A stretch of DNA of 64,000 nt from Spirometra erinaceieuropaei (GCA_902702965.1 CACRXP010000300.1:299624-363623), one strand, 5' to 3'. Positions 10,690 through 24,236 are shown, counted from the stretch's first letter. Translations and numbers: made by a program. The notes: a model not told the origin generated them from the sequence alone.

Positions 10690-12320
10690 GTCGGCTCTTT
10701 GTAAATAAACACCACGCTCATTGTCCGTTTTGTTCGTTCTCCTTACGTTTGCTGTCAGTCAAAGGCGATCACCGTGTGATCGATGTATCTGATCTCGACT
10801 TTGGGAGCATGCTGATTACTTCAAGTAAATTAACTCTTATCGATTAATTTCTTCTTCAATGTAGTGACCCTTTTACGTATTACGTGGGCCATTAAAGCCC
10901 AGTATTTTCACAGACTGAATTAAGGTGGATCCTTGCTACTCCCACTTGTTCATAGTTTTATTTGGAGAAGCTGAGCGCAGGCGCTCAACGAGCCGACACG
11001 TGTAGCGAAAATGCGGAACAGCAAACGGGGAGACAGATGGGTGGTCCCTCATTTTCCGAATGACACTGGGATGCGCTTTCATGGTCACCTCGCAGGAATG
11101 CTAGTTAGGGAGATTGTGGGCGGGGGAGAATGAGAATCGTTAAATCTGTCTGCCTCTCCCCACTTCAGTCTGTCAAGGCAAGAGCATGGGTACCCAGACT
11201 CAGCTGATTACGATTGGTGGGGCATTACGACAGTCATGCGAGCTCTTCGGTTTTCCGTACTGAAGAAGCACCCCGCTGTTGCACTCGACTGCTGTCAGTA
11301 ACAACGGTTGCGGGCCTTTGCCTGCCTAAGACAGTGAACTCCAGTCGGGGTCAAAACGGTGGGAACACTACAGTCCTTCCTGGGCACTATTCCGTCGGTT
11401 TAAGTTTAACTGTCATCTCGTTTGTTTGCGCGCAAGCGCGCGCTTCAGTTTCCACAGTTTCAGGCTTTGCTCACATCGGCATAGCCGCCGCCGCGAATAC
11501 GAACTCCTCTATCCTCCCAGTGTTGCTTTACCCCCACGGTCCCACCGCCGCCGTTGTCCGGCAGGGCAAACGCCCACTAGCTGGCTTTGCCCTACTGTTG
11601 GCATACGCACACAAGTCCGCCGCAAGTGCGTCTGTTGGTCCGGAATAGGGGGCGGCGTAGGAGAGACAGATTGCCGTTACATTAGTCATCATGCCACTAC
11701 TGTCCTTGCGCCCGGTCACTCGTCCCCCCCCCCGTTCTGCCGGTCTCTCTCCGTTGCTGACGCAGTCGCATTATGCTGATGCGACCAGGCCGGCGACGCC
11801 ACCGGATGATAAGGTGGGGGAGGTGGGGGGGGCAGCGACTACGCGAAGCAACCAGTGATGACCTCTTCAGCCCTAACGCCTCGCTCACCTCCACCCCAAT
11901 CGATTGTGTTAGGTCATGGTAGTCGCTGCAGCGCAAGCACGCACATAGACATGCACAAGCGACGGTTACTGTGGCCGCCCACACAGGTAAGCCAGGCGGC
12001 CAAGAGTGAGAAAATGGGGTGGACTGATGGTCATCACAAATGCGGTGACCGGAATCGACCGCTGGGCCCCGGTGGCTGGACGCCAACTAAGCCGCTCCCT
12101 AACCAAATGAAACAGGGTGAGTTCGCATCTGTACTTGGGTAGGTGCGCACTCGTTCGCTCAGTAAAAAATGAGTCAAAAAATTAAGCGAAAGAACAGACG
12201 CAGAGCGACGAGGCATGTGGGCGAAAGTATCCTTGGCGTACAAAATGGATATTGCGGAGTAGAATAAGCGATAATATTTAAATAGTTGAACAGAGGTACT
12301 AACTCATGCTATAAGAAAGT
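10690..12320. other. GC-richer stretch with overlapping open frames, no gene assigned
   Basis: Several frames of 85-144 codons overlap on both strands between 11214 and 12243 (the longest, plus strand, 11214-11648). None shows a domain, signal peptide or family motif I recognise. Mutually overlapping frames in GC-richer DNA are expected by chance. A transcribed gene cannot be excluded. Confidence 0.4.
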
Positions 12321-12329
12321 AGGTCCAAA

Positions 12330-14350
12330 ACTGCGTCACCAGAGCATTTCGAAGAATTTCGTCGTCAACGAAATGCAGTCAAAAATGTATCCGTCAGGCA
12401 CGGAAGGAGTATGAATCCAAAACTATCCGACAGGCTGAACAGAAGCCCAAGGTTTTATTTCACTGTTTTAACAGTAGGCTAAAAAACAAGGACCCGGTCG
12501 CGGTGCTGAAGGATAATGGTGTAGGGATCATTGAGAACAGCGAGAAAGCCGAACACTTAGGACAGTATTTTGCCTCGGTTTTTACTAGAGAAACAGTTTC
12601 GCAGTCGCAGTGCCAGCAATGCTGTTGAGACTGCTGGTCCCGTGCTTGATTTCATTCTCTTCCCGACAGCTGTCGTGGAAAGGGAGCTGAAAAATCTCAA
12701 AGAAGCAAAGTCCTCGGGTCCGGACAATATACCGGCCAAATTTTTGAAAGAATTGGCGAATGAACTCTCCAAACCACTGGCACACATCTTCCGCTCGTCA
12801 TTCGAATTAGGGAGGCTGCCATCGGAATGGAAGACGGCAAATATCTTTCCGATATACAAGGGCGGGGCTCGCACCAATGCTAACAATTACCGGCCTGTTA
12901 GTCGAACCTGTATCTGCTGTAAAATAATGGAGGCCATTGTTAAGAAGGCAACAATGAAGTTCCTGGAGCAGGGCCATTTGCTCTCAGACCTGCAGCACGG
13001 CTTCAGACAGAACCGCTCGTGCATTTCCAGTTTATTGCTCTCGACGGAGCAATAGACTCGCGCACTGGACGAGGATGGTAGGGTCGATGTCATCTACACA
13101 GACTTTAAGAAAGCGTTCGACAGCGTACCACACAAACGCCTAATCTACAAACTTTCTGAAATTGGGATAAGAGGAAGGCTACTGACATGGATAACAGATT
13201 TTCTTACCGGGAGATCACAAACCGTGTGCATTGAGGCCTCAAGGTCAACTCCTACCCCCGTTCTAAGTGGTGTACCCCAGGGCTCCGTCTTAGGGCCTTT
13301 GCAATTCCTGGTTTACATTAAAGACTGCGTCGACGACATGGGATGCAGCGCCATCATGTCTGCTGACGACGTTAAGCTGTGGAGACCCATCAGATCTGAC
13401 GCAGACAGGTACGCGCTTCAAGACAGTCTCAACCGCCTGAACAGTTGGTCAGCTCGTTGGCTCCTTAATTTTAATGTGGACAAATGTGTGGTCCTGAGAC
13501 TGCGCACCAATAAGACCAGTAAGGAGCACGATTCCTTTCAATACATCCTTGGTGGTCAGCCCCTTTCAAATGTTGTGGAACAGAAAGACCTGGGCGTCCT
13601 AATGACCTCCTCGCCGAAACCATCATCACAGTGTCAAAGGGCAGCCAAAAGTGCGGTAAGGGTGTTATTTGCGCTGAGGCGAGGATTTGTGCAGATCGAC
13701 AAGGAGCTGTTCGGAAAAACCTATGGGGCATTCGTCCGGTTTCACTTAGAGTATGCAGTTCAGGCCTGGCGACCGTGGTTGAAGAAAGATTATCAACGAC
13801 TGGAAAGAGTACAGGCGATGGCTACGAAGATGGCCAAGAATCTCCGTCATCTGCCTTACGAAACCAGGCTGACCGAACTAAATCTGTTTCCTCTAAATTA
13901 CAGGCAACTGCGCGGCGATCTCATTCAAGCCTACAGGATTGTCAGAGGTCGTGAGTGTGCCCTAGATTTTGATGAATTCTTCGAATTGGCCGGGACTGAC
14001 CGTCTGCGTGGTCATCCCTTCAAACTGCATAGGAAGCTGGCTCATTCGGGCGTCCGACGGAACGCCTTCCCTCACAGGGTCATTGGGGTATGGAACGGAA
14101 TCCTTGATGCAGTGGTTCTTCCCGAAAGTGTCGACTCCTTTAAGTGTAGACTAGATGCTCATTTGTTGAGAAACTACTGTACATATAATAACGATTGTTT
14201 TAGCAGCGGCAGTTTGCGCCTGGGCCACACTTACCGCTAATTTTTTAACTTTCCGCATTTGCTGATGTAATTGATGGCTTTATTTCTGTTTATCGATATG
14301 AATAGGGAGCTCAAGGGCGAAAGCCTCATTCCCTTAATAAACTGACTTAA
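12330..14350 (+). mobile_element. CR1-like non-LTR retrotransposon, 5'-truncated and broken
   Basis: The linker and reverse-transcriptase half of a CR1-type LINE. The sequence enters within the linker (frame pieces reading IRQARKEYESKTIRQAEQ) and continues through the RT and C-terminal region. It ends in a short 3' tail with AATAAACTGACTT near 14346. The tail resembles that of the LINE ending near 40228 (GGGAG, CTGACTGACTGAA), so both belong to one family. The endonuclease and ORF1 are missing, as is usual for 5'-truncated insertions. Confidence 0.8.
12570..14240 (+). pseudogene. LINE reverse transcriptase, inactivated
   Basis: One frame carries the RT blocks: SSGPDNIPAKFLKEL, PIYKGG, NYRPVS, DLQHGFRQNRSC, TDFKKAFDSVPHKRL, SGVPQGSVLGPLQFL and then SADDVKLW where FADD is expected. 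A TAG at 13053-13055 interrupts it; the sister copies have Trp in the matching WTRALD motif, so this is probably TGG to TAG. A C-terminal block (DLGVLMTS, RLERVQAMATKM, RGHPFKL) follows. Upstream pieces of the same protein, back to about 12330, are in other frames. The stop, the frameshifts and the altered catalytic box make it dead. Confidence 0.85.
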
Positions 14351-17300
14351 ACTCGCCTTTTGTCGAGGCCAAATCGGAGGATCTGACCACTCGGCCAAAC
14401 TCTGAATATATAGATGGTGGTGGGTGATGAAGGATATGGAGGTAGTGGATGAAATTTTGACCAACTCTAAGGAACCCTAAGGATGATTCGATATGGACAA
14501 TTTGGTTCTCACAGAAGGCCACCGAAACACGCCGATGACCTTAACATTAGTACTTCAAAGTGCCTTGTTAACATGAACAGGGAGTTCGGGTAGTCCTGGT
14601 ACAGAACACGCCCATCTCCTTTTAGAACCAAAAGACTACAGACCATGGTTGTTTCAATTGGACCTGCCTGTTTGATTTGGAACAGCTCAGAGGTATCATA
14701 GGTTTTCCATCACATCACTGCAGATAACATTCGTATATTACGAAAATAAGACTGTCTTAATAACTAGGTGGTACTCATTCATTAAGGTAAGTACGCTGTC
14801 CTTTTGCACAATAAAACGCATATAAATTTGAAACAGTAATGCGGGGGACATCGATAAACTTGTCGCCAGACTTAAATCCGCTAACATTGCGTTTTAAATC
14901 TGCCAATCCCTATAAGTGCGTGCACATCCCGCGCATTGAATCGAGCTGATGTTCTCAGCCAACATTTGCATACAAACTTTCCGTTCTTGAAGTTGCACAA
15001 ATGAAACCGGGTGGATTCTAGGTTCTCCGCCCTTGATCCTTGGATCCAGGCTTCTCGAAATTACTGGATCCAGATGTAAAATCCCCTGATGCAAGATAAA
15101 TCATAATATCAACAGTCCGGAGACAAGATGTCCTGCATTCCAGAATTCATACCGCATTGATCTTTCTTTTTCGACAAAGGCCTTTCATTTTATCTGCAAA
15201 GTGAGCGCAACAGGCATGCCAAAGATGCGTCCCCCCACTGGAGTCAATCACAGGAAATACTGGATCAATCTACTTGATAATAAGACCGTCTATTTTCTCA
15301 TAATTGCATCCGGTTATCTGACTGATTTTACAACAGTATGTCTGTGGTCCGGTGCACCAACTGCTCGAGTTCTAGACATCGAAATACTCAGCGGCTCATC
15401 CTGCAACGACGACTAAAATTACCTCTGGAGTAGAATGCTTTCATTGGTTCAATTAGCTAACCAATGAGATGTACGGCAGCACTTGCCTTGCCCTCTCAGC
15501 TGAGTGCAGGCGCCAAGCCTGCTTGTGTGCCAGCGCACGCAGAGGCGTGCTTTGCGCGTGCATTAAATGAGCTGTCTGGGCAAAGGTACGTTCAATAGGC
15601 AGGTTATTAATTGTGGTCGTCAAATGGACCACCGCACTGACTGGCTGCATGGACTTGATGGCAACAGCCGCCGCTTTATCGACCAACTGGGCAAAGTTAA
15701 CAACCTGGACGGGCGCTTACCGAGAAGACTACTACGACATACGCACCGGCCAAAGTGTTTAGATTTTTGGCCGTGCTGTTTGGTCAGTGACGCTGTTTAA
15801 GTACAAAGAACGAATTTCGTGGGTTCTAATGGTACTATAAATGGGTTTTCGATACTGATTGGTGGGGTTTTCGGCTTATGGAAATCAATGCAAGTTTTGT
15901 AGAGGGCAACCTAAAAGGCAGTCTGTCGGGTAATCCGCACCAGCTATGAGCTCGTAATTCTCTATGCTTTTCGGTGAAAACATACTTGCTTTCAAAGTTT
16001 TTGCCGCAGACAAAAGCTACTGAAAGACGGACGCCCGTAGGACAAGGATCTTCGTTTCGTCTCCAAATTCCTCCCCGAGAGCCATGTGATTGCTACTAAA
16101 TTGATATCAGTAGGCACCGCAAGCGTCTGTCTCCGGAGTCTGCACAGCCCAGCATGGTGTGCCTAATCACACCAATTCACACATACCTCCGCGTTTTGAT
16201 TGGGGAGGAGGCTAGACGTCACACAGATAAAAACTTAAAATCCGAGAAGCAATCAAACGACATTGCGCACATAGCTACCTAAAATGATCGAAGGCAAGTC
16301 GAAATAAAGACAGCGCTGACACAAGTTCTCGAAAGAACATTCTGACAGAGAGTTTTAATTCGGTACGATTGCGGCAGTGATTACGAAGGGGCTGAATCTC
16401 GAGTACAACCAGACAACGCGGAATGGACAACCTTGGCTGAAAACACGACTAGTCACACCTAGTGATCAAAAGAACGCAATAAACGACACATACATACTCG
16501 TTCTCCATAATTTTTAATGCCCGTCAAAGGTCTAGTAGGCTGTTCAGGAACAGTACACACCAAAACGATAAACAAAAGCATCCACTGCGACCTCGGAACA
16601 AACGCACTGATTGATCTTCTTCAAATCGTTCCACTTCAAAGGGCTCCAAAGTACAAATTTGCACCCACACACCACCTGTGTCCGCCTATGCGTTTTGTTA
16701 CATTATGATCTGGTAGAGTGAGCGAATTCTCCCTCACACACACAGTTCGCCGTTCAATGTGTCATCATGCAGAACGCAAAAGGCCAGAGGCCTCACTAAG
16801 TCCTGCATGCTAATACTGACTACACGACCTAATCTTGACGCCACCGAGCAGACACTGGTGTGGTATGAAAGTCAATTTCTGCAAACAAGGACACCTCCCT
16901 GCGACTGAATTTCAAACTAGCAATTGGGTTGAGCGATCCCCTAAATGGATTTTGCTGCCAACTTCGTCTCACGCCAGGCATGGCCATCTTGACTGAGCAC
17001 ACATCGCATGCAAGCCCTGCCAACCACGGGGGGGGGGGTGAAGACCGTTCACGAACGCCTTCTGCTGCCGGCTGTCATCTGAGATTCGCTCACACCAATG
17101 ACTGCTCCTCAGCTAATCTGCAGGCTGTCGTGAAGAGTAGTCAAGATGACGAGAACAAATTAGAGCGCATGAATACAACTCTCCGGCACGACGACATACA
17201 GGTAGACCTTACGCTGTTAGACTTGGCGCAGGGGCGTGGGGGGTCAGTAAACAGAATTAGAGCATTGTTCAGCGTGTTCTAAATTCCCCAGTTCCACCCA

Positions 17301-18069
17301 AGTGATCGAAACAACTTAATCGATTGGGGGGTCTCTGGCCGCTGGTCGAAGCAGAAAGTTGTTAAGATCGGCTATTTTCGTGTGGTCGCATGGGGCAGAT
17401 GAACGCCAGGTCCGATCCGATTTGCATGATCATCTCCGTCTCCCGGAGTTTTGCTGCAGTCCTCAATTGCTCCAATTAATCACTCCTCACTGGGCGTCCC
17501 AAATACACCTGGCAATTCATATACACCGGTGTCATGAAAAGTCTGGGCCACCGTGCACCGTCCACCTTGTTCGACCATAGAGGCGGCGTTCGTTAATCTG
17601 CCGCTAGAATTCGGGCAGTCTAGTGCTTCGTGCCAGTCAAACCGGCGTGGATTTCACATGTGCGTTGGCAGTGTGTGTATGACATATCGGATGAGCTGGA
17701 CAGTGGCAGTGGAGTGCTTGTGCAAATAAGTAGACTTTGCGTCGGTTTTTTTTCGATTTGAAGGTGGTTTCATCTGCTCTGGCAGAGGCGTCCTTCCGAC
17801 ACTGTCGCTGCATCCGCGTGTCGTCCTCCCGTCTTCCTCTGTTGCAGGCTTAGTGAGGCTGTCGACTGACACTGTACTGCAGTTACTGTCCCAGAGACAT
17901 TGTATCAGCCTAGTCACAGCGAACACTGTGCCCGCGTGTGTTCATTCTGAAGGTCTTAGCGCACAGCAGCTGCCATTGCGGCCCATCATTGGAAGTCTAG
18001 ATGTGGCGGTACGCCTAGGGACGGCTCCGGTCGCACCAGCCTCCTGCGCCCTCTCGCACTTCCGGTCCT
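14351..18069. other. no gene recognised; weak dispersed repeat at 15575-15720
   Basis: About 3.7 kb with short frames only. Bases 15650-15700 (GGACTTGATGGCA... TTTATCGACCAACTGG) resemble 28650-28730, suggesting an old interspersed repeat. A G run occurs near 17030. The frame at 16929-17282 (117 codons) has no recognisable domain. Confidence 0.4.
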
Positions 18070-18240
18070 ATTAACTATGTCTTGACACCAGGTCCAGGTT
18101 GGGGGGAGGAGAGGGTGCGGTAGACGCTGCGCAAGTCTGTTATCACTATAAACTAATTCACGCGCAAGTCACCGCTCCCTGCTCCCACCCTGCTGATGGT
18201 AGACATCGTAGGTCGAACTGTCAGACGATTGTAATGGAGA
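18070..18240 (+). repeat. dispersed repeat family R, copy 2
   Basis: Contains TGTCTTGACACCAGGTCC, the CACGCGCAAGTCACCG block and GGTAGACATCGTAGGTCGAACTGTC, in the same order as at 26800-26990. It is non-coding and edges are approximate. Confidence 0.55.
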
Positions 18241-18524
18241 CTCCCGAAAGTCCCTAGCTTCCGAACACGACAGAATCGAAGTCGGTATCGCAGTTTTGTG
18301 TCCTTTAATTTTATATCTAAACAGCAAGTCAATTTTCTGACTGCAGGGGTCCGGCGCCAAAATCACCCGCACTCAGCAGTTTGTCCGTCACATAGGAGAA
18401 CCACCACTACCAAGCGGGTGGAGTGGTTATTTTCGGATGGTTCGGATATTAAAGACCTGCGTAGCGTTGGCCCCACTATCCCTGCCAACATACAGTATCT
18501 GGCCTGTCTCACGAGATGCTAATT

Positions 18525-19365
18525 GAAGATCTGAACTGTGTTCTCGAATAGGAAGGATTACTCTGGTGGGGTTATAACATATATCTCAGTCACGTTAAGA
18601 CGCCAGCTTTTCACTGAGCTTCTGCAAAAACCGCACTCGGTAAGAGCCTAATACTTGAGTTGTGTTAATACTTTCCATTGATTTCCGATGCCTTTTTGAA
18701 TCCGGATATATGTTATAGAGAATATGCACAGAACTGTTATTTTTGAGCGAGTTTAGCACGAAATAATATCCTCCGTAAATTTTATGCTTGATGAAGGTTT
18801 GTCTTTCTGCTTTAAACAACTTTTCGTTTACCGAGTTATTCTGAACCCCACTTGCATGTACACTTAGGCTTCGGGTTTCCAAACTGTATGTCATCCGCGG
18901 GGAAAAAATCATGCATTTGTATACTCCATTAGTAAGATGTCACATAGGGCTCAAGAAATTGTGCAATGCGGACCGTGAGAATTATTAATAAACGGACAGA
19001 TGTGAATGAGCATTTTACGGTCTTAAAAAATCTCATAATTGCAAACTTTTTGAAACCGAAAGCTACCATATCTTCGAGTGTAAAATTTACAGCTGCTACC
19101 AAATGAGTACATGAAAGAATATTTTTGAATGCGAGTTCTGTAAAACGTATTTGAATTTATCAGGGCATCGAAAACCAAAGAGAATGTCTATACTACTTGA
19201 GTAGTAGACTTTTCCGGGTCCAGTTTTCTTGCGAGAGGCCGAAAGAAGTTCATTTAAAAGCCGGCATCTTGGCGTGCCTGGATGATGCACGGCGACCACT
19301 GCAGCAAAACCCCACCAAAGCACTCCTTTCTAACCGAAAACAATTCCAGACTTTCTATTAATATT
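18525..19365. mobile_element. foldback-type MITE, copy near 18.9 kb
   Basis: The left end has TCTCGAATAGGAAGGATTAC, GGTGGGGTTATAA and CGCCAGCTTTTC. The right end has GCCGGCATCTTGGCG, CCCCACCAAAG and CTCCTTTCTAACCGAAAAC in inverted order. The two halves are diverged inverted repeats. Interior segments (GGGCTCAAGAAATTGTGCAATG; TATCAGGGCATCGAAAACC) recur in the 23.5 and 59.7 kb copies. No protein is encoded. Confidence 0.6.
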
Positions 19366-20070
19366 TTCCAATGGCAAGACCTTGTCTGGGCGTTTGGAGG
19401 TGGATTTAGGTGCAGTGGCTTACCTGATATTCACCCCTCGCCGTCTCTGGTAGGCCACACACGAATTAGCCTCTCAGCCGACACAAACCTGACTTAATCC
19501 ACTCAGACGTCATGTAGGTGAAAGATAGAGTCGTCATTAAACCACATCAAGCGGGGTCACTTGCGACGTGGGTGGCCGCAGCGAGGACCTGTCAAGCCGG
19601 GACACCTAGAGAGCTGACAATCGCGTCAGTTTAGGCAGATCAAGGAATGGTCGCACAGGCTCAGCCTGACAGGACTGAGTCAGGTCGACTGGTGGTGAGA
19701 TCGGACTCAATGGCAGACAGGGTATCTCGTCCCGCCATCAGCTCCGTGTCACACAAACGCACGCGCTGACTGCTCAGCCGGCACGGAGCCGGTCGCACTC
19801 AGACGCTGGTCCACTAACAGAATGTGTGGCCCCCTTTTCAGTCTAACAAAGCTGCCTCCTCAGACTTTCAGATGACCCAACGACTTTTGCGGCCCAGCCG
19901 CGAAGCCGGTAAGTACAAGATATTTCCCCAACAGACCCTCCCCCCCCCGCCCCCTGTCGTCTACGCAAGCAGCATGAAGTAAGCGCAATCGAAAGACGCC
20001 AGCTCCCGCCGGCACATGACAACCACACAGTCCGCCAAGCAACACACAACGCGGGGTGGGAAGGTGCCTA
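19366..20070. other. no gene recognised
   Basis: Short overlapping frames only; a poly-C run near 19940. Nothing assignable. Confidence 0.4.
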
Positions 20071-20072
20071 CT

Positions 20073-20116
20073 AGTGTGTGTGTGTGTGTCTGTGTGTGCG
20101 CGTATGCGCACATGCA
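20073..20116 (+). repeat. GT-rich microsatellite
   Basis: Interrupted (TG)n passing into GCGCGTATGCGCACATGC, an alternating purine-pyrimidine tract of about 40 bases. Confidence 0.85.
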
Positions 20117-20272
20117 AACAGGGCGGTGTTGTGTAAGCTGGAGGGGGTGGGGGGGCAGGGGGCAGGGCAACCGCCAGCGTTCAGAGCGATATGTAGGCCT
20201 CTGTTTATGCTAATCTGTCTGGGGTGGACGGACGAGGTTAACCAGTGACCACACCTGCTTAAAATGCGCAGA

Positions 20273-20306
20273 TCGCGCGCGCGCGCGCGTTTGTGTGTGT
20301 GCGTAT
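20273..20306 (+). repeat. (CG)8 followed by (TG)n, Z-DNA-type tract
   Basis: A pure CG dinucleotide run of 16 bases followed directly by TTTGTGTGTGTGCG. Alternating purine-pyrimidine DNA of this type is the classical Z-DNA-forming class. Confidence 0.85.
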
Positions 20307-22985
20307 CTGGAGAGTGGACCCTAGGGTCCTCAAAACCTTTACACCGAGCCAAATCGTGTAGCGGTGGGTGGATAAATACGATAATACCGTCACTTCTACC
20401 ATTGCAAATACGTACTGCCGGTGTAGGAGCAGATGCTAAACCCTCCTATCCTCCCTAAGATTGATTGACGAGAGGCTTTAAGCGGTTACTACTCGACTCA
20501 TCCACAGGGGGTGGGGCCTTCAAGCGCATCCTGAAATCTACGTGAGAATTTCGACTAATATGTGAGTTTGGTTTCTATCCGCTGTCAAAGTACGCACCTC
20601 ACTAGCGCGAAGAAGTGCCCCGAGGATATAGGGTGCCGTTAAATGCTTGTGGTAGTTGCGCAATTGGCCACGGAAATGGGTGGCCCTGTCTCGCCGGAGG
20701 TGTCAACAACACTCCAGGTGGGACGACTTGTCCGGGTACAGTCTGGTTGGTATCAGTAGGATGGAGCTGAAACGCCCGATCAACGATTGCGTGCAAGCCC
20801 TCACCTTTAGTCACCGTGACCCGGTCTTTCCGCTTGAACAAAGCGGAAGAAGAATGAGTGGAACTAAGTCACGCATGTGATACGCGTAGCCATGGCTTCA
20901 GTACCTTTAGCCGATGAGCCCACAGCCAACTTCATCCACCCTTACGATTTTTTATTGGAACTTGGTGGGTGCGAGAAGAAAGAATGAGAGAGAGAGTGGG
21001 CTAGGTGCAGTGCAAGTCCGTTTTGCCATAAACAAATTCACGTGCAATCCATGAGTTTTTCCTTTCTAGCAGTGTTATTTGCCGTTGCTTGAGATAATAA
21101 TAATAGTGTATTTTAGGGTAATAGGCAATGCCCTTGATGACCCTATTGAAAACGGTACATAAAATATAAATGTTACATGTACATATTACTAAACTTTTTT
21201 GAGAAATATTTGGTATAAATAGGACCACTGGCAGCTTTAGTAGTGTTGACTATTGTAGCAGAGGTAACATTGTATGCGGTATAGATAAAAGCAGTGCAGC
21301 AGCGGTAATAATAATAGCATTATTTTAATTAGTAGTTTCGGTAGCAAGAGCAGGGGCAGACCGGGCCGGCGTAGTGCAATTAGACGTTGCTGTAGTAATG
21401 GCTCCATTGAGATTAACGGAGGTTGTGGACGTACTAGCAGTGACAGCGTTGGCGGCGGCGGTAGCCGTCGTCGTCTTACATGGATGTGCATTACATCAGT
21501 TTACCCTTAGCTAGTAAAGCTATTCAATCTCTCCTCTAACTGATGTCATCAAGGAACATTTAAATGACGAAAATTTTGACCAATGGTAGAAGGGAACCTT
21601 TGAAGAAATGAAAGAAAATGAGCTCAGGAAACCATGAGACAAGTATTCAGGCCTTAGTCAAGAGGGAGTCAAGTTAGAATATGACATACAGAATCTTCCG
21701 GACCCCTGAACAATTGCGGACCTTTGGGGCTCACTTCTTCGGAAACCCAGTGACGAGGTCGTGAGTCCACACGAGCTTATTTCATAAGTAAGAAAACGAA
21801 TCGACTTCCGGACTAAACAGTGGCCAGACCGAGTTGCTTCGGAAGCCCCTGGTGTTTTTTTGTTAAACACTTATGGGTACTGTGGGTTCTTTGGGATGTT
21901 ACTCTGTCTTGCCGACGTACGCAGTTTCTTGTAGACGGTTCTCCAATAAGGACACGACAAGTGATTCCAGAAGTTGTTCTGAGTATATTAGCGTAGGCCA
22001 GAAAGTCACCTCTGTGGGAGGACGAGAGCACACTTCTTAGTGCCATGAGAAATCATTCACAAAACGAAAGTACGACCAAGGTTTCTAGCTGTGCTGGATG
22101 TCTCCTCGAATACATTAATAGTGTTTGTCATGCCGGCGTGCCCGCTTCTGCGCTGAGTAGCCTCTCATTTAACCGATTACCTAATCGCGAAAAACTTAGT
22201 GGTTTCGATGTGGCAGTCGGTTAAATTATTCAAATCTACCGCAATGTCTTCGCCCTAGCAAAAGTCGAGACCGGACTGGCAAGAGAATTTTCGCCTAACT
22301 AAGAGCTCTTCAAGCAGTTAGATTCCCAATTTTCCTTGCTCCACGGGCCTATTACCACGCTTTTCTGTGTGAGATATTTGAGAAAAATAGAAACTTGATT
22401 TGACATTGCCCTGACAGCTACGCAAATGCATCGATCGGGTACTCGGTGATGGTGCACTTGGCGAGAGAACAGCACGAGCCTTAGGCGGGGGGGATGGGTA
22501 GTCTTGGCAGTTAGGAATTATAAACAATTTTTGGGGTAAGATTACTTCCAGACTGATAGAAAACAAGCAGTGAGTCCGTATGTCCAGCATTCTACCACAA
22601 GCATTAAGTATCATACGTGAGGAAAAACTCATCCCTCGGGACGAACCACGGCGAAGGTAGAATCATGGCAAATTGTCTAAACGTTTGTCAAAACATCCCT
22701 AATCCAAAGCACAGCGTGAGTTGTAGTTGGTGATCCTTAGCTGCCGTTGAGCCTCTTCCTCCTGCCAGTCTAAATACCCTACCATCAACGGAATGCAAGT
22801 TTTTAAATCGCCAGTCGCTGTTGAAGGGCGGCTAGTAGACGACCAGTGTTGAAAACTTGTGACGACTGAGTTCGGATGAGTGCGTTGCTGGGGCGTACCG
22901 TTTGACGACAAAAAAACAGGCGCACAGTCTCGCGGACGCTCAGTCTGCTCACTTAATCCAAGTGTGCTATATTCCCTTGGCAGCA
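20307..22985. other. no gene recognised
   Basis: About 2.7 kb of short frames. Near 20990-21050 a fragment (GCAAGTCCG... AACAAATTCACGTGCAA) may be a decayed copy of dispersed family R. Triplet-rich but irregular sequence lies at 21240-21480. No domain was recognised. Confidence 0.4.
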
Positions 22986-23983
22986 TACAGTGAGTGACCG
23001 ATCTCATGAAATGTCGGCTGAAAGTCTGAAATGCGCTTTCGATTAGAAAGGATTACTTGGTCGCGGTTGTAATACTGATTAGCTTGTGGCATAACCTTAT
23101 AACATTTCGGACTCGGCAGAATGTCAGCTTTTGAATACACTGATTTTCAATCTCCTGTAGCAACCGTACTCGGTAAATAATGATTACTTAATTAGCATGC
23201 ATTTTTCCCGTCGATTTTCGATGGTCTTGCAAATTCAAATAAATCTAATAGAAACCATAAACAAAAATATGTTTTCTTTCGGTCACTTAATAGAGAATCT
23301 CGTCTTATTTATATTTTACACTCAAGAATGGAGTATAATTAGGTTTTAAAAAAGTTTCTAATTATGAGATTTTTTAAGACCGCGCAATACCCATTCACAT
23401 AGCATCGTGCCTCGTCGTTGATCACAGCTCCTCCTGAAATGTACAACATAATTCGCATTCATTGCAAAATTTTATGGACTCTGTATGATATCTTTCTAAT
23501 GGCATGGAAAAATTTGGGATTTTCTTTATGCGGAACGCATACACTTTGTTGACTGATATCACTAGCGCTAATGCAACGAATGATCAGGCTCCAAATTATT
23601 CGGCAATTATAAAACTTCTTTAAAATCTAATTATACTCCATTCTTGAGTATAAAATATAAATAAGACGAGATTCTCTATTAAGTGACCGAAAGAAAACAT
23701 ATTTTTGTTTATGGTTTCTATTAGATTTATTTGAATTTGCAAGACCATCGAAAATCGACGGGAAAAATGCATGCTAATTAAGTAATCATTATTTACCGAG
23801 TACGGTTGCTACAGGAGATTGAAAATCAGTGTATTCAAAAGCTGACATCCTGCCGAGTCCGAAATGTTATAAGGTTATGCCACAAGCTAATCAGTATTAC
23901 AACCGCGACCAAGTAATCCTTTCTAATCGAAAGCGCATTTCAGACTTTCAGCCGACATTTCATGAGATCGGTCACTCACTGTA
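22986..23983. mobile_element. long foldback element, 378-bp inverted arms
   Basis: Bases 22986-23363 and 23605-23983 are inverted copies. Every position i in the left arm pairs with 46969-i, with no indel over the outer 350 bases and very few mismatches; the innermost 25 bases are more diverged. The loop is about 241 bases and shares motifs (TTTTTTAAGACCGCGCAAT; ATGCAAAATTTTATGG-like) with the other family members. The terminal motif AAATGCG.TTTCGATTAGAAAGGATTACTT matches the ends at 59.2 and 62.6 kb. No coding capacity. Confidence 0.85.
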
Positions 23984-24236
23984 CGTACTCAAACACGCCG
24001 CTAAAGCTTTCAGCAGTAATGCCGGAGCACCGCACGCCCAAGAATTGACATTTAGAATCCGGAATGAATTGAATCGGGATCTGACGGCTGTATTGCCTCC
24101 ACGGAAAGTGCCGAATGCGTCTCCAGCAGGACATTGTTAACTTCCCCTTATACCGCCCCAGCCCTCGAGAGAAACTGAAACAGGACAGGCTGCGCGGCCA
24201 CTAACATTGACAAGCAGGACGATGACACGGTGCGAC

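Noticed and set aside
11214..12243. Cluster of overlapping frames as a gene
   Set aside because: Frames overlap on both strands, no domain or splice model; GC-richer composition explains them.
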